39,460 bases of DNA from Candidatus Poribacteria bacterium (GTDB taxonomy: Bacteria > Poribacteria > WGA-4E > PCPOR2b): contig JAJEAL010000027.1 in NCBI GenBank assembly GCA_022822785.1, forward strand, positions 1 to 39,460, read 5' to 3'. Positions 1-6,907 of the stretch are shown here, in pieces (positions within the stretch are counted from its first letter, which is position 1; the number at the start of each line of letters is the position of its first letter). The position numbers and the translations under genes are program-made. The notes below the pieces were generated by a model. It had not been told where the DNA came from, searched no databases, and saw nothing but the letters and a program-made list of their open reading frames with translations.

Positions 1-12
1 CAGTAAATCAGA

Positions 13-305
13 TAGGACTTACGCAGTTGAATGCCCTAAACCTTGTAGTTCGGCGATTTATCGCCGCCGGCACCTATCCCCAATCCTGGTCTCCCCGATG
101 GAATCGGGACAGGCGGAACGGGCGCCTGATGAATCAGGCAATTACAATCTGAAGTGTGTAACTCCTATAAAGTTTAGAAGTCACGGGACCCTCTATAACG
201 GCGCAGTTGGAAACAGCGCCTACCGGGGCGTCCCGATGGAATCGGGACAGGCAGAACGGACGCCTGATAAATCAGGCAACTACAATCTGAAGTGTGTAAC
301 TCCTA
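13..305. mobile_element. MITE-like palindromic element, compound copy 1
   Basis: A non-coding element whose left end begins TAGGACTTAC and whose right end is the imperfect reverse complement (ends GTAACTCCTA). It is flanked by a perfect 5-bp direct repeat, TCAGA, at 8-12 and 306-310, as expected of a target-site duplication. Inside are short hairpins: 51-66 (CGGCGAT/ATCGCCG), 94-108 (CCCGAT/ATCGGG), 124-139 (GCCTGAT/ATCAGGC), 230-248 and 262-277. Positions 94-167 and 232-305 are a 74-bp direct duplication with about four differences, so this copy carries the right end twice. The stretch 168-222 matches a second repeat type also seen at 5240-5295. It ends about 20 bp downstream of the aldo/keto reductase stop. 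An open frame across it is not believable as a gene. Confidence 0.8.
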
Positions 306-325
306 TCAGATTAATTGACAGCGAC

Positions 326-1348
326 TTAGGGGGTGGGGGCGTCTTCCCGCAGCAGTCCTTCTGCCTTTAGCTCGCTCCAAAAATCCGCAGGGATAGGGTG
401 TTCAAAAATTTCGACGTTCGATTGAACATGCTCCGGCATAAGTCCGCCCGGAATGGCTGCAGCGACAATTGGATGAGCTAGCGGAAATTGCAAGGCTGCT
501 GCCCGTAGCGGCACATCATGTCGATCGCAGACCGCTTGGATGCGCCGCGTTTTTTCCAACACCTCAGGGGGTGCCGGGGCATAGGCGTAATACGCATTCT
601 CCGTCGCGCCTGTCGCCAGAATGCCGGAGGCAAACACCGCACCGATCACCACGCCAACACCGCGTTCCTCGCACTGTGGAAATTCAGCGTCCAAGACCTC
701 CTGATCTAACAGCGTGTACGGCATCGCAACGATGAAGAAATCGAGGTCCACCATCTCCAAGAAGCGTGGGATAGTGCCCATCTGATTCACACCAGCCCCT
801 ATCCCTTTTATCTGTCCACTGGAACGAAGTTCCTCAAGTGCCCGCCAACCGCTGGTGCCGAGCTGGGTCATGTGAGCATTGATCCGCGTGTCGTTCACAT
901 GAAACATGTGATCGAGATCGTGGATGAGCAGGAGATCGATAGAGTTCAGACTGAGTCGCTGGAGACTGTCTTCAAAAGAGCGCATAACCCCATCGTAGCT
1001 ATAGTCGAAATAGAGATCGAAAGGCAATCCGCCAGCCCACATCCCTTTGTCGAAATTATCGGCGTCACGCGTCGCTCGCAGCACACGCCCAATTTTCGTA
1101 GAAAGCACGAAGTCTTGGCGTGGCTGTTGGCGGAGAAAATGTCCGAAACGATGTTCACTTTTCCCGTAGCCGTAGAACGGTGCCGTATCGAAGTAGCGCA
1201 AGCCGGCATCCCATGCCGCTTGCAGTGTCCCCTGCGCTTGCGTTTCACTGAGGATCTCAAAGAGATCTCCGAGTGGCGCCCCGCCAAAACCCAGATTGGT
1301 CAAGCCAACCCCTGTACTACCCAAGTTGCTTGTTGCTATATTACCCAT
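326..1348 (-). CDS. Aldo/keto reductase
   Basis: A 340-residue NADP(H)-dependent aldo/keto reductase, cytosolic TIM barrel. The catalytic tetrad is visible as Asp54 and Tyr59 (in DTAPFYGYGKSE), Lys85 (STKIGR) and His143 (LLLIHDLDH). The overall arrangement resembles the D-threo-aldose/L-fucose 1-dehydrogenase and pyridoxal 4-dehydrogenase branch, which oxidises sugars or aldehydes; the substrate cannot be read from sequence. The ATG is preceded by GGAGG at about 9 bp spacing. It lies downstream of, and in the same direction as, the SDR epimerase at 1491-2213, separated by about 140 bp, so the two may be co-transcribed. Family assignment is firm, substrate is not. Confidence 0.9.
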   Translation of the reverse strand: MGNIATSNLGSTGVGLTNLGFGGAPLGDLFEILSETQAQGTLQAAWDAGLRYFDTAPFYGYGKSEHRFGHFLRQQPRQDFVLSTKIGRVLRATRDADNFDKGMWAGGLPFDLYFDYSYDGVMRSFEDSLQRLSLNSIDLLLIHDLDHMFHVNDTRINAHMTQLGTSGWRALEELRSSGQIKGIGAGVNQMGTIPRFLEMVDLDFFIVAMPYTLLDQEVLDAEFPQCEERGVGVVIGAVFASGILATGATENAYYAYAPAPPEVLEKTRRIQAVCDRHDVPLRAAALQFPLAHPIVAAAIPGGLMPEHVQSNVEIFEHPIPADFWSELKAEGLLREDAPTP

Positions 1349-1490
1349 TAAAACGTTCCTCCAAACTAGATTGGTATTTGTTGTCGATGAAATGATGATA
1401 AATTCATGTCTTAGATGCCAATGATTTTCTCACAACCCTTGCTAGATTTCAAGCGTTTTTTAATTAAAGTTGTTCCTCGCAAGGATGAGG

Positions 1491-2213
1491 CTAAAGATCG
1501 GCATCGAATCGATAAACCGGCTCCCAACCCAACATCCTTTCTGTCCGTGCCACATCCCCTTTTTTATAGCCTCCCGGCGTGGCGAAGATATAAAAACAAT
1601 CATAACTGATATCCGGTGCCTCTAGGGCGCATTTGAGCGCAGATGCAACATCCCGTCTATCAATCGAGCCATAATAGAAGCCGTTGACAGGCTGACCATC
1701 AGTTGTCACCATCTCGTCTGAATCAATGATGCCCCACGGTCGGATACATGCGACCGAAAGGCCGTGTTGTTCATGATAATTTCGGGCGAGTTCCTCTTGC
1801 AGCAGCTTAGAAAGATCATAGGAACTGCCGGCTTTGAGTGGATATAGATCGTAGGTGAGGAAGGTATCCTCCGGATAACCACCATGGACCGCACCGCTGG
1901 ATGTATGGACGAACCGCTCGACTTGGCATACACGGGCAGCTTCAAGGAGGTTAAACATACCTCGCACATTAATATCAAAGCCCGGACCGTCCATGCCGTA
2001 ACTGCTATTGGGTGCCATAATCGTATTCACAACCGCATCGTGACCAGCCATTACGGTTTCAAGTTTTGTATAGTCAAGTACATCCCCTTGAACGGCGTTA
2101 TCGTAATCGTCCACCGGGCGAATATCGAAAGCGGTCACCTCATGGTCCTGACTCAGGATATTGACTGCAGCACGTCCCACAAAGCCGGCTGCGCCTGTCA
2201 ACAGGATTTTCAT
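1491..2213 (-). CDS. NAD(P)-dependent epimerase/dehydratase (extended SDR)
   Basis: A 240-residue Rossmann-fold protein. The dinucleotide-binding loop TGAAGFVG is at residues 6-13, an acidic residue at Asp30 suggests NAD preference, and Ser105/Ser106 with Tyr132 and Lys136 (SSYDLSK) form the SDR active site. It is shorter than typical sugar epimerases (about 310-330), as are many small SDRs annotated as NAD-dependent epimerases or uronate dehydrogenases. A purine-rich AAGGGA precedes the ATG. It is divergent from the SDR at 2493, sharing a 279-bp regulatory region, and upstream of the aldo/keto reductase. A sugar or sugar-acid role is inferred from the neighbourhood only. Confidence 0.85.
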   Translation of the reverse strand: MKILLTGAAGFVGRAAVNILSQDHEVTAFDIRPVDDYDNAVQGDVLDYTKLETVMAGHDAVVNTIMAPNSSYGMDGPGFDINVRGMFNLLEAARVCQVERFVHTSSGAVHGGYPEDTFLTYDLYPLKAGSSYDLSKLLQEELARNYHEQHGLSVACIRPWGIIDSDEMVTTDGQPVNGFYYGSIDRRDVASALKCALEAPDISYDCFYIFATPGGYKKGDVARTERMLGWEPVYRFDADL

Positions 2214-2314
2214 AGTTGTAGTTCCCTTGGTTTATATGCTGAACTGTTGGTGAGAAAGTACAGTGTGTATTTATACGCTACATGCTTCAAGTTTGTCCGA
2301 CACATTATTGTTCA

Positions 2315-2340
2315 GAACCCCTCGACTTGTCAAGAGGTTC
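2315..2340. promoter_or_regulatory. 26-bp near-perfect palindrome in a divergent promoter region
   Basis: The interval reads GAACC...GGTTC with inverted arms interrupted by a few mismatches (about 22 of 26 positions symmetric). It lies between the divergent epimerase (start 2213) and SDR (start 2493) and about 34 bp upstream of the SDR -35 box. That position suits an operator for a local regulator. No regulator gene is next to it, so the role is inferred; a hairpin with a terminator role is less likely because there is no T-run. Confidence 0.4.
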
Positions 2341-2373
2341 ACTGATGAGGTTGTGAAAAGACGTGATTTTCCG

Positions 2374-2402
2374 TTGACGTGACACCGAGTCATCTGTATC
2401 AT
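2374..2402 (+). promoter_or_regulatory. Sigma-70-type promoter for the SDR-BtpA pair
   Basis: TTGACG at 2374-2379 and TATCAT at 2397-2402 are separated by exactly 17 bp. The start codon of the downstream SDR is at 2493, giving a leader of roughly 80 nt. Confidence 0.6.
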
Positions 2403-2492
2403 AGGATTTTGAGACTATGGTACAGCGAGAAGCGGTACGCATGTCCTATGTGCGCTAAATAAGAACATAAAATCAAAGGAAGTTAAGCGATA

Positions 2493-3299
2493 ATGGAAAA
2501 TAGCGGAACACGGTTGGCAGGCAAAGTTGCAATTATCACCGGAGCGGGGAGCCGTACCGCGGTAGATGGTGTTGGGCGAGCGACATCAATCCTCTTCACG
2601 AGGCAGGGCGCCAAAGTTTTGTTGGTGGACCGAAATCTCGGAAATGCGGAGAAAACCCTTGCTGTTATTGAAGAGGAAGGCGGGGAGGCGTCAATTTTTG
2701 TCGGTGATGTTTCCAAAAACGACGACTGTCAGGCGATGGTCGAAGCAGCCGTTGAGCGATACGGTGCGCTGCATATCCTGTTTAATAGTGCCGCCATTGG
2801 TGGTGCAGGGACGGTTGTTGATGTAGATCCAGAAGTTTGGGATGATGTGATGGCGGTTAATCTCAAGGGGATGATGTTGGCATCTAAGCACGCCATTCCC
2901 AAGATGGTTGAGGCTGGTGGCGGCTCAATCGTCAATATCGCCTCGATTGATGGGCTGCGGGCAAATATTTGGCAGAATATCCCTTACGCTGTATCGAAGG
3001 GCGGCGCCGTCTCGTTGACGCGCAATATGGCGGTGCATCATGGACGAGATAACATTAGGGTCAACTGCATTGCGCCAGGGCACATTTACGCCCCAATGAC
3101 AACCGGCGTTCCGGAGGAATTGCGCGATCTCCGTCGGCGATCAGGTCCTCTGGGGACAGAAGGCACCGCTTGGGACATTGCGTGGGCAGGGCTATTCCTC
3201 GCCAGCGATGAGTCCCGTTGGATTTCCGGCGTGTTGCTTCCCATTGATGCAGGCTTGCTCGCGACCACGCCACTGTCAATGCTATCCCATTTGCAGTAA
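2493..3299 (+). CDS. Short-chain dehydrogenase/reductase (classical SDR)
   Basis: A 268-residue classical SDR oxidoreductase. The cofactor loop TGAGS begins at residue 17 and carries a short insertion before VGRATS. Asp46 (LLVDRN) suggests NAD use. The catalytic set is Asn123 (AVNLKG), Ser151, Tyr165 and Lys169 (PYAVSKGG), with the usual IDAG-type C-terminal motif (LPIDAGLL). Similar proteins include glucose 1-dehydrogenase and 3-oxoacyl-ACP reductase relatives, but the substrate is unknown. It has its own promoter at 2374-2402. Its stop codon overlaps the ribosome-binding site of the next gene, so the two are probably translated together. Confidence 0.9.
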   Translation: MENSGTRLAGKVAIITGAGSRTAVDGVGRATSILFTRQGAKVLLVDRNLGNAEKTLAVIEEEGGEASIFVGDVSKNDDCQAMVEAAVERYGALHILFNSAAIGGAGTVVDVDPEVWDDVMAVNLKGMMLASKHAIPKMVEAGGGSIVNIASIDGLRANIWQNIPYAVSKGGAVSLTRNMAVHHGRDNIRVNCIAPGHIYAPMTTGVPEELRDLRRRSGPLGTEGTAWDIAWAGLFLASDESRWISGVLLPIDAGLLATTPLSMLSHLQ

Positions 3300-3309
3300 G
3301 GAGACGTGC

Positions 3310-4119
3310 GTGCCTGATATACAAGGAGCCGCTCAGCTTTTCGATCATCTCAAACCGATTATCGGGGTGGTCCATCTACCCCCACTGATTGGCAGCCCCC
3401 AGTCAACCCAATCTCTCCGTGAAATTCGTGCCCGTGCGCTGTCAGACGCAGAGTCGCTCATTGATAATGGAATTGACGGGGTTATCATTGAGAATTATGG
3501 GGATGTGCCTTTCTATCCGGATAGCGTCGAGCCCCATACCGTTGCGGCATTAACGCTCATCGCGAACGAAATCCGAGAGCACTATCCCAAGATACCGATT
3601 GGGCTCAACCTCCTACGCAATGATGCAAAATCGGCGATGGCAATCGCGACGATCGCGGACGCAAATTTTATCCGTGTAAACGTGCACACCGGCGCAATGC
3701 TCACCGATCAAGGGGTGATTCAAGGGAAGGCGCACGAAACCTTGCGCTACCGGTCTACCCTCAAAAGCAGTGTCAAAATTTTCGCCGACATTGCCGTGAA
3801 ACATGCTGTGCCGCTCGCGCCAATCGATCTCCTCACAAGTGCGAAGGATACCTATCATCGCGGACTCGCGGACGCACTTATTGTTACGGGATCCGCTACG
3901 GGCAAAAGCACCGACATCGACCAATTAAAGTCCGTGAAATCAGCTGTTCCAGAAGCCACTGTTTTCGTTGGGAGTGGGGTGACCAGCTATAATCTCGACG
4001 AGGTATTACACTGTGCGGATGGCGTTATTGTTGGCACCTCAATTAAGCGCGATGGCGTCACCACAAATGCGGTTGATGGAGCCCGGGTGCGTGCACTAAT
4101 CAAGGTGCGTGAAGGATAG
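3310..4119 (+). CDS. BtpA/SgcQ family TIM-barrel protein
   Basis: About 269 residues of the BtpA family (photosystem I biogenesis protein BtpA of cyanobacteria and SgcQ of enteric sugar clusters). Characteristic blocks are GVVHLPPLIGSP near the N-terminus, IENYGDVPF, and a C-terminal VGSGVT...GVIVGTSIK that resembles a phosphate-binding loop of a TIM barrel. A longer open frame begins inside the SDR gene, but I choose the GTG at 3310 because AAGGAG lies at 3298-3303, 6 bp before it and overlapping the SDR stop. In non-photosynthetic bacteria this family is thought to act in sugar or nucleoside metabolism, which fits the SDR partner; the reaction is not known. Confidence 0.85.
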   Translation: MPDIQGAAQLFDHLKPIIGVVHLPPLIGSPQSTQSLREIRARALSDAESLIDNGIDGVIIENYGDVPFYPDSVEPHTVAALTLIANEIREHYPKIPIGLNLLRNDAKSAMAIATIADANFIRVNVHTGAMLTDQGVIQGKAHETLRYRSTLKSSVKIFADIAVKHAVPLAPIDLLTSAKDTYHRGLADALIVTGSATGKSTDIDQLKSVKSAVPEATVFVGSGVTSYNLDEVLHCADGVIVGTSIKRDGVTTNAVDGARVRALIKVREG

Positions 4120-4164
4120 ATGCTCGCATTGGTCTAAAACCTGTATTACAGTCTGATGCGTGTT

Positions 4165-5070
4165 TCATGACGCTGCTGATGCTTTCATGAGATCGGTGTA
4201 GGCGAGATGCCAATCCTCGATATGGTTAAGGAGCACCGCAGAGGTCAATGTGCCGTCATCTTTGCGCCCGACAGTGGCGTGAATCTCTATCCGCTTCTCG
4301 TCCCGGTGTGTGCGGTTGCGGATAAAGGTGTTCCATTCATCAGCTTTTTCCCGGTCAATTTCGCCACCGTTCTGTTCTAACACCCACGCCTCAAACTGAG
4401 TGTAGCTGGGTAGGTTTTCGCGGACGTAAGCGACGGCGTCAGCGGGTTCGATTTGAAGCACATGCAAGACTCGTGGATCCAAGCCGCTTTCGGTCATGTC
4501 CGGATAGTCCGGATGGAGCCGCCCTTTCGCTTTCAGCAGAATCTTGAGCCAGGTCCGGGGCAACTGACAGACCTCCAAAGCACCGTAATCGATATTTGCA
4601 ATCAACGGTACAACGCGACCACCGATTCCCGCGAAATCGTCATCCAAATTACGCTCGTAGAAGAGCTGCCAATCCTGTAAGTTGTTCAGAACCACAGCGG
4701 ATGTGATACCGGCATCCTGGGGCAACCCAATATCACTGTACGTCTCTTCGATTTTTGCTGGACGGTGATCGCGGGATCGGAGCTGTTCGTTCCAATCTGC
4801 GATTGCCTTTTGGTCGATTGTCCCGCCCTTCTGCTGAAGAATCCAACTTTCAAATTCGAGATAGGTCGGCATATTATCTCGAAGGTAGGAGAGCGTCGTC
4901 TCTTTGTCTAAATCCAGAACTTCGAGGATTGATGTATCAAGCCCGCCGCTACAGTCGGGATATTCGGCGTCGAGCAGTCCTGCCTTTCTGAGGGTAACTT
5001 TCCACCAGAAGCGTGGAAGTTGGCAGGCACCTAGGAGACCATAGCCAATATTGCTGATGAGAGGAACCAT
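4165..5070 (-). CDS. Tandem DUF5069-like two-domain protein
   Basis: A 301-residue soluble protein made of two homologous halves, about residues 1-150 and 153-301. Each half opens with a VPLI.NI.YG block, then CQLPR.W.K..L...G, a YPD segment, LR(E)N.P.Y..FE.W.L.Q.GG.ID, and closes with TSAV.LNN/H.(E)DW. The LPR...K..L..G pattern and the helix order resemble DUF5069, normally a single domain of about 140 residues with no assigned reaction. The ATG is preceded by AAGGAG at about 6 bp. It is transcribed away from moaB from a likely promoter at 5146-5175. No function is proposed. Confidence 0.65.
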   Translation of the reverse strand: MVPLISNIGYGLLGACQLPRFWWKVTLRKAGLLDAEYPDCSGGLDTSILEVLDLDKETTLSYLRDNMPTYLEFESWILQQKGGTIDQKAIADWNEQLRSRDHRPAKIEETYSDIGLPQDAGITSAVVLNNLQDWQLFYERNLDDDFAGIGGRVVPLIANIDYGALEVCQLPRTWLKILLKAKGRLHPDYPDMTESGLDPRVLHVLQIEPADAVAYVRENLPSYTQFEAWVLEQNGGEIDREKADEWNTFIRNRTHRDEKRIEIHATVGRKDDGTLTSAVLLNHIEDWHLAYTDLMKASAAS

Positions 5071-5145
5071 ATCATACTCCTTGTCTTAATTTGCTGTTGG
5101 TAAATTTGGTCTTAACGCTTTTCGATTCCAGAGATTGTTTTGCTC

Positions 5146-5175
5146 ATTGTATCATGATTGTGTTAACCGTATCAA
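5146..5175 (-). promoter_or_regulatory. Promoter for the DUF5069-like gene
   Basis: On the minus strand TTGATA (5170-5175) and TACAAT (5146-5151) are separated by 18 bp, about 75 bp upstream of the start codon at 5070. Confidence 0.5.
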
Positions 5176-5200
5176 CCCCAGATTTGGCTTCCATTTAGTC

Positions 5201-5229
5201 TTGACAATGAGGGGCGTTTGACATATTCT
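5201..5229 (+). promoter_or_regulatory. Candidate promoter upstream of moaB
   Basis: TTGACA at 5201-5206 and TATTCT at 5224-5229 are 17 bp apart. Transcription would start near 5236, just before the repeat at 5240-5295, giving a leader of about 155 nt to moaB. A second TTGACA at 5351-5356 lacks a good -10. Confidence 0.4.
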
Positions 5230-5239
5230 ATATTATGGT

Positions 5240-5295
5240 AAAGTTTAGAATTAATTGGACACTCTGTACCGGCGCAGTTAGAAACAGCGCCTACC
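5240..5295 (+). repeat. Short interspersed repeat, type 2 (hairpin)
   Basis: This segment is closely similar to 169-224 inside the compound mobile element: both begin AAGTTTAGAA, contain a CTCTGTACC/CTCTATAAC block, and include the hairpin GGCGCAGTT..GAAACAGCGCC followed by TACC. No terminal repeats or flanking duplications are evident here, so it looks like a fragment or a separate small palindromic repeat. Confidence 0.6.
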
Positions 5296-5392
5296 AAACA
5301 TGGGGAGCGAAAGTGTCTACATATTTTGATAATTCATCATAATCGGATTTTTGACATAAATTTTACAGTTTTCAACTCTTAGGAGAACAGAG

Positions 5393-5917
5393 ATGGGAGA
5401 AAAAACTTCAGCGAGCACCGAGCAGCATCGGGAGATGGCTGCGGAACACGGTCCCGTGCTCGTAGCAATCGTTACCGTCAGCGATACACGCACACCGGAA
5501 ACGGATAAAAATGCAGTCTACCTTCGTGAACAGTTGGCAGCGGATGGGAATAAAGTCGTAGGCTATCGCATCATCAAGGATGAACCGGATCAGGTCAAAG
5601 CCGTGTTAGACGAATTCGCAGCAAGTGACGCTCGCATGATTCTTTTTAATGGAGGCACGGGCATCGCCCCGCGCGATACAACCTTTGACGTGTTGGATCA
5701 AGCCCTAGAGAAAACCCTACCCGGTTTTGGTGAACTCTTCCGAATGTTTAGCTATGATCAGGTCGGCGCAGCAGCCATGTTATCGCGTGCCACCGCCGGC
5801 GTGTACCGAGGGAAAGTAGTCATCTCCACGCCCGGCTCAACAGCTGCGGTTCAATTGGCGTGGGAAAAACTGATTGGCCCCGAACTACAGCATCTGGCGT
5901 GGGAGGTCGGACGCTAG
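5393..5917 (+). CDS. moaB: Molybdenum cofactor biosynthesis protein, MoaB/MogA family
   Basis: A 174-residue protein of the MoaB/MogA family, which acts on molybdopterin (adenylylation by MogA; MoaB is a close relative). The diagnostic features are VTVSDTR at residues 28-33, the GGTG loop at 87-90 followed by APRD, and the C-terminal STPGS segment. The first 20 residues are a polar extension. The ATG follows AGGAG at about 7 bp. No other cofactor genes are nearby; the adjacent convergent gene encodes a haem-binding membrane protein. MoaB versus MogA cannot be settled here. Confidence 0.9.
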   Translation: MGEKTSASTEQHREMAAEHGPVLVAIVTVSDTRTPETDKNAVYLREQLAADGNKVVGYRIIKDEPDQVKAVLDEFAASDARMILFNGGTGIAPRDTTFDVLDQALEKTLPGFGELFRMFSYDQVGAAAMLSRATAGVYRGKVVISTPGSTAAVQLAWEKLIGPELQHLAWEVGR

Positions 5918-5926
5918 GAACGTTTT

Positions 5927-6190
5927 TTATTGAGGCGCCTTTTCCTTTGCTAGCTGGTGGCAGATATGGCAGTTACCGACGTTGAGATGTGGCATGGTTG
6001 GTGACTCCTCTGTGCCGCGCAGGTGACACTTCAGACAAGCCGCTGGATCTGTGTAAGTCTGATGATCTGGAATGTTGGAACGGGCAGGGGCGGCGTTGAA
6101 GAAAAGGATAATCATTACAATTGTAAAAATAATTCCGATGACGCTGACAATAACCAGCAGCGTTCGGGCACTGGCTTCTTCCGTTGGCAC
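5927..6190 (-). CDS. Small membrane-anchored protein with two CxxCH haem motifs
   Basis: An 87-residue protein with one hydrophobic helix (about residues 11-32), then a short domain, predicted outside the membrane, bearing two c-type haem motifs: CLKCH at 52-56 and CHICH at 74-78. Additional histidines (His43, His68) could be distal ligands. This is the layout of a small electron-transfer cytochrome anchored by its N-terminus. The start is a GTG at 6188-6190, preceded by AAGGA at about 7 bp. It converges on moaB with only 9 bp between stops and is divergent from the purS-like gene, with a mobile repeat starting 32 bp upstream. The redox partner is unknown; a molybdoenzyme is only a guess from the moaB neighbour. 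Confidence 0.75.
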   Translation of the reverse strand: MPTEEASARTLLVIVSVIGIIFTIVMIILFFNAAPARSNIPDHQTYTDPAACLKCHLRGTEESPTMPHLNVGNCHICHQLAKEKAPQ

Positions 6191-6221
6191 GTTTCAGTCC
6201 TTATAGTTTATTGATATCAAG

Positions 6222-6354
6222 TAGGACTTACGCAGTTGAACGGTCAAAACCAACCCCCCTTATCAAGGGGGTAGTTCGGCGATTGATCGCCACTAGACAC
6301 CGTTGCTAACGCCTGATAAATCAGGCACCTACAATCTGAAGTGCGTAACTCCTA
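6222..6354. mobile_element. MITE-like palindromic element, copy 2
   Basis: A 133-bp element with 18-bp imperfect terminal inverted repeats (TAGGACTTACGCAGTTGA against TAGGAGTTACGCACTTCA, 15 of 18 matching). It is flanked by a perfect 5-bp duplication TCAAG at 6217-6221 and 6355-6359. Internal palindromes lie at 6253-6272 (ACCCCCCTT/AAGGGGGT), 6278-6291 (GGCGAT/ATCGCC) and 6311-6326 (GCCTGAT/ATCAGGC). It encodes nothing. It sits in the narrow gap between the divergent cytochrome and purS-like genes, 32 bp and 22 bp from their start codons, so it may supply or disrupt their control regions. Confidence 0.85.
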
Positions 6355-6376
6355 TCAAGATAGGAAAATTTGAAAA

Positions 6377-6853
6377 TTGAGATGGAAAATTGAAGTTAGT
6401 TATAAACCCGAAACCCCGGATGCTATCGGGCAAGGTATCCTTCAGGATGTCACCGATCTTGGACTCGCCGGGGTGGAATCTGTGCACACCGCTCAACTCT
6501 ACTGGATCGAGGGCGATATTAACTCAGGTGTAATTGAGCGTATCTGTGCGGAACTGCTTGCTGACCCCGTGACGCAAAATTATGTCTATAGTCATTCTGA
6601 CAATCATACTTCAAGGCAGAGCGACGATACCATCTGGACCATTGAGGTTCAGTTCAAACCGGGGGTCACGGACGCCGTTGGTGATAGTGTTCTCAAAGGG
6701 GTGCGTGATATGGGGATTCTAGGTGTCCAAGCCGCACAAACGGGGCAGAAGTATCGAATACGCGGTTCCTTAGATCAAGCCAAACTTGAGATGATTACAC
6801 AACAGCTGCTTGCCAATGAGGTCATACAAATATTTGAAATCTGGCAGGGCTAG
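6377..6853 (+). CDS. purS: Tandem-duplicated PurS protein (FGAM synthase small subunit)
   Basis: A 158-residue protein consisting of two PurS-like domains, residues 1-78 and 84-158. Each has the W.IEV.(Y/F)KP(E/G).(T/P)DA.G...L..V.D(L/M)G..GV.(S/A)..T.Q.Y.I.G pattern and the closing C..LLA(D/N)(P/E)V.Q.(Y/F) block. PurS (about 80 residues) is the small subunit that bridges PurQ and PurL in formylglycinamidine ribonucleotide synthesis and works as a dimer; here the dimer is fused in one chain. A TTG start is used because a stop codon lies two codons upstream and the residues right after it match the PurS N-terminus. The ribosome-binding site is weak. purQ and purL are not in the window. Confidence 0.8.
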   Translation: MRWKIEVSYKPETPDAIGQGILQDVTDLGLAGVESVHTAQLYWIEGDINSGVIERICAELLADPVTQNYVYSHSDNHTSRQSDDTIWTIEVQFKPGVTDAVGDSVLKGVRDMGILGVQAAQTGQKYRIRGSLDQAKLEMITQQLLANEVIQIFEIWQG

Positions 6854-6907
6854 TGCGCTGTCAGACCGTAAGTGTTGATGTTCTAACTCATCAAGGCACT
6901 GCGAATA

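Noticed and set aside
13-305. A CRISPR array
   Set aside because: Only two 74-bp units are present; they are parts of an element with terminal inverted repeats and target duplications, not short repeats with unique spacers, and no cas genes are seen.
98-370. An open frame of about 90 codons over the first mobile element
   Set aside because: It spans palindromic repeats, its peptide just reflects the duplicated element, and it runs into the aldo/keto reductase on the other strand.
872-1351. A 159-codon plus-strand frame
   Set aside because: It lies wholly opposite the aldo/keto reductase, which has intact catalytic motifs; the antisense frame shows no recognisable domain.
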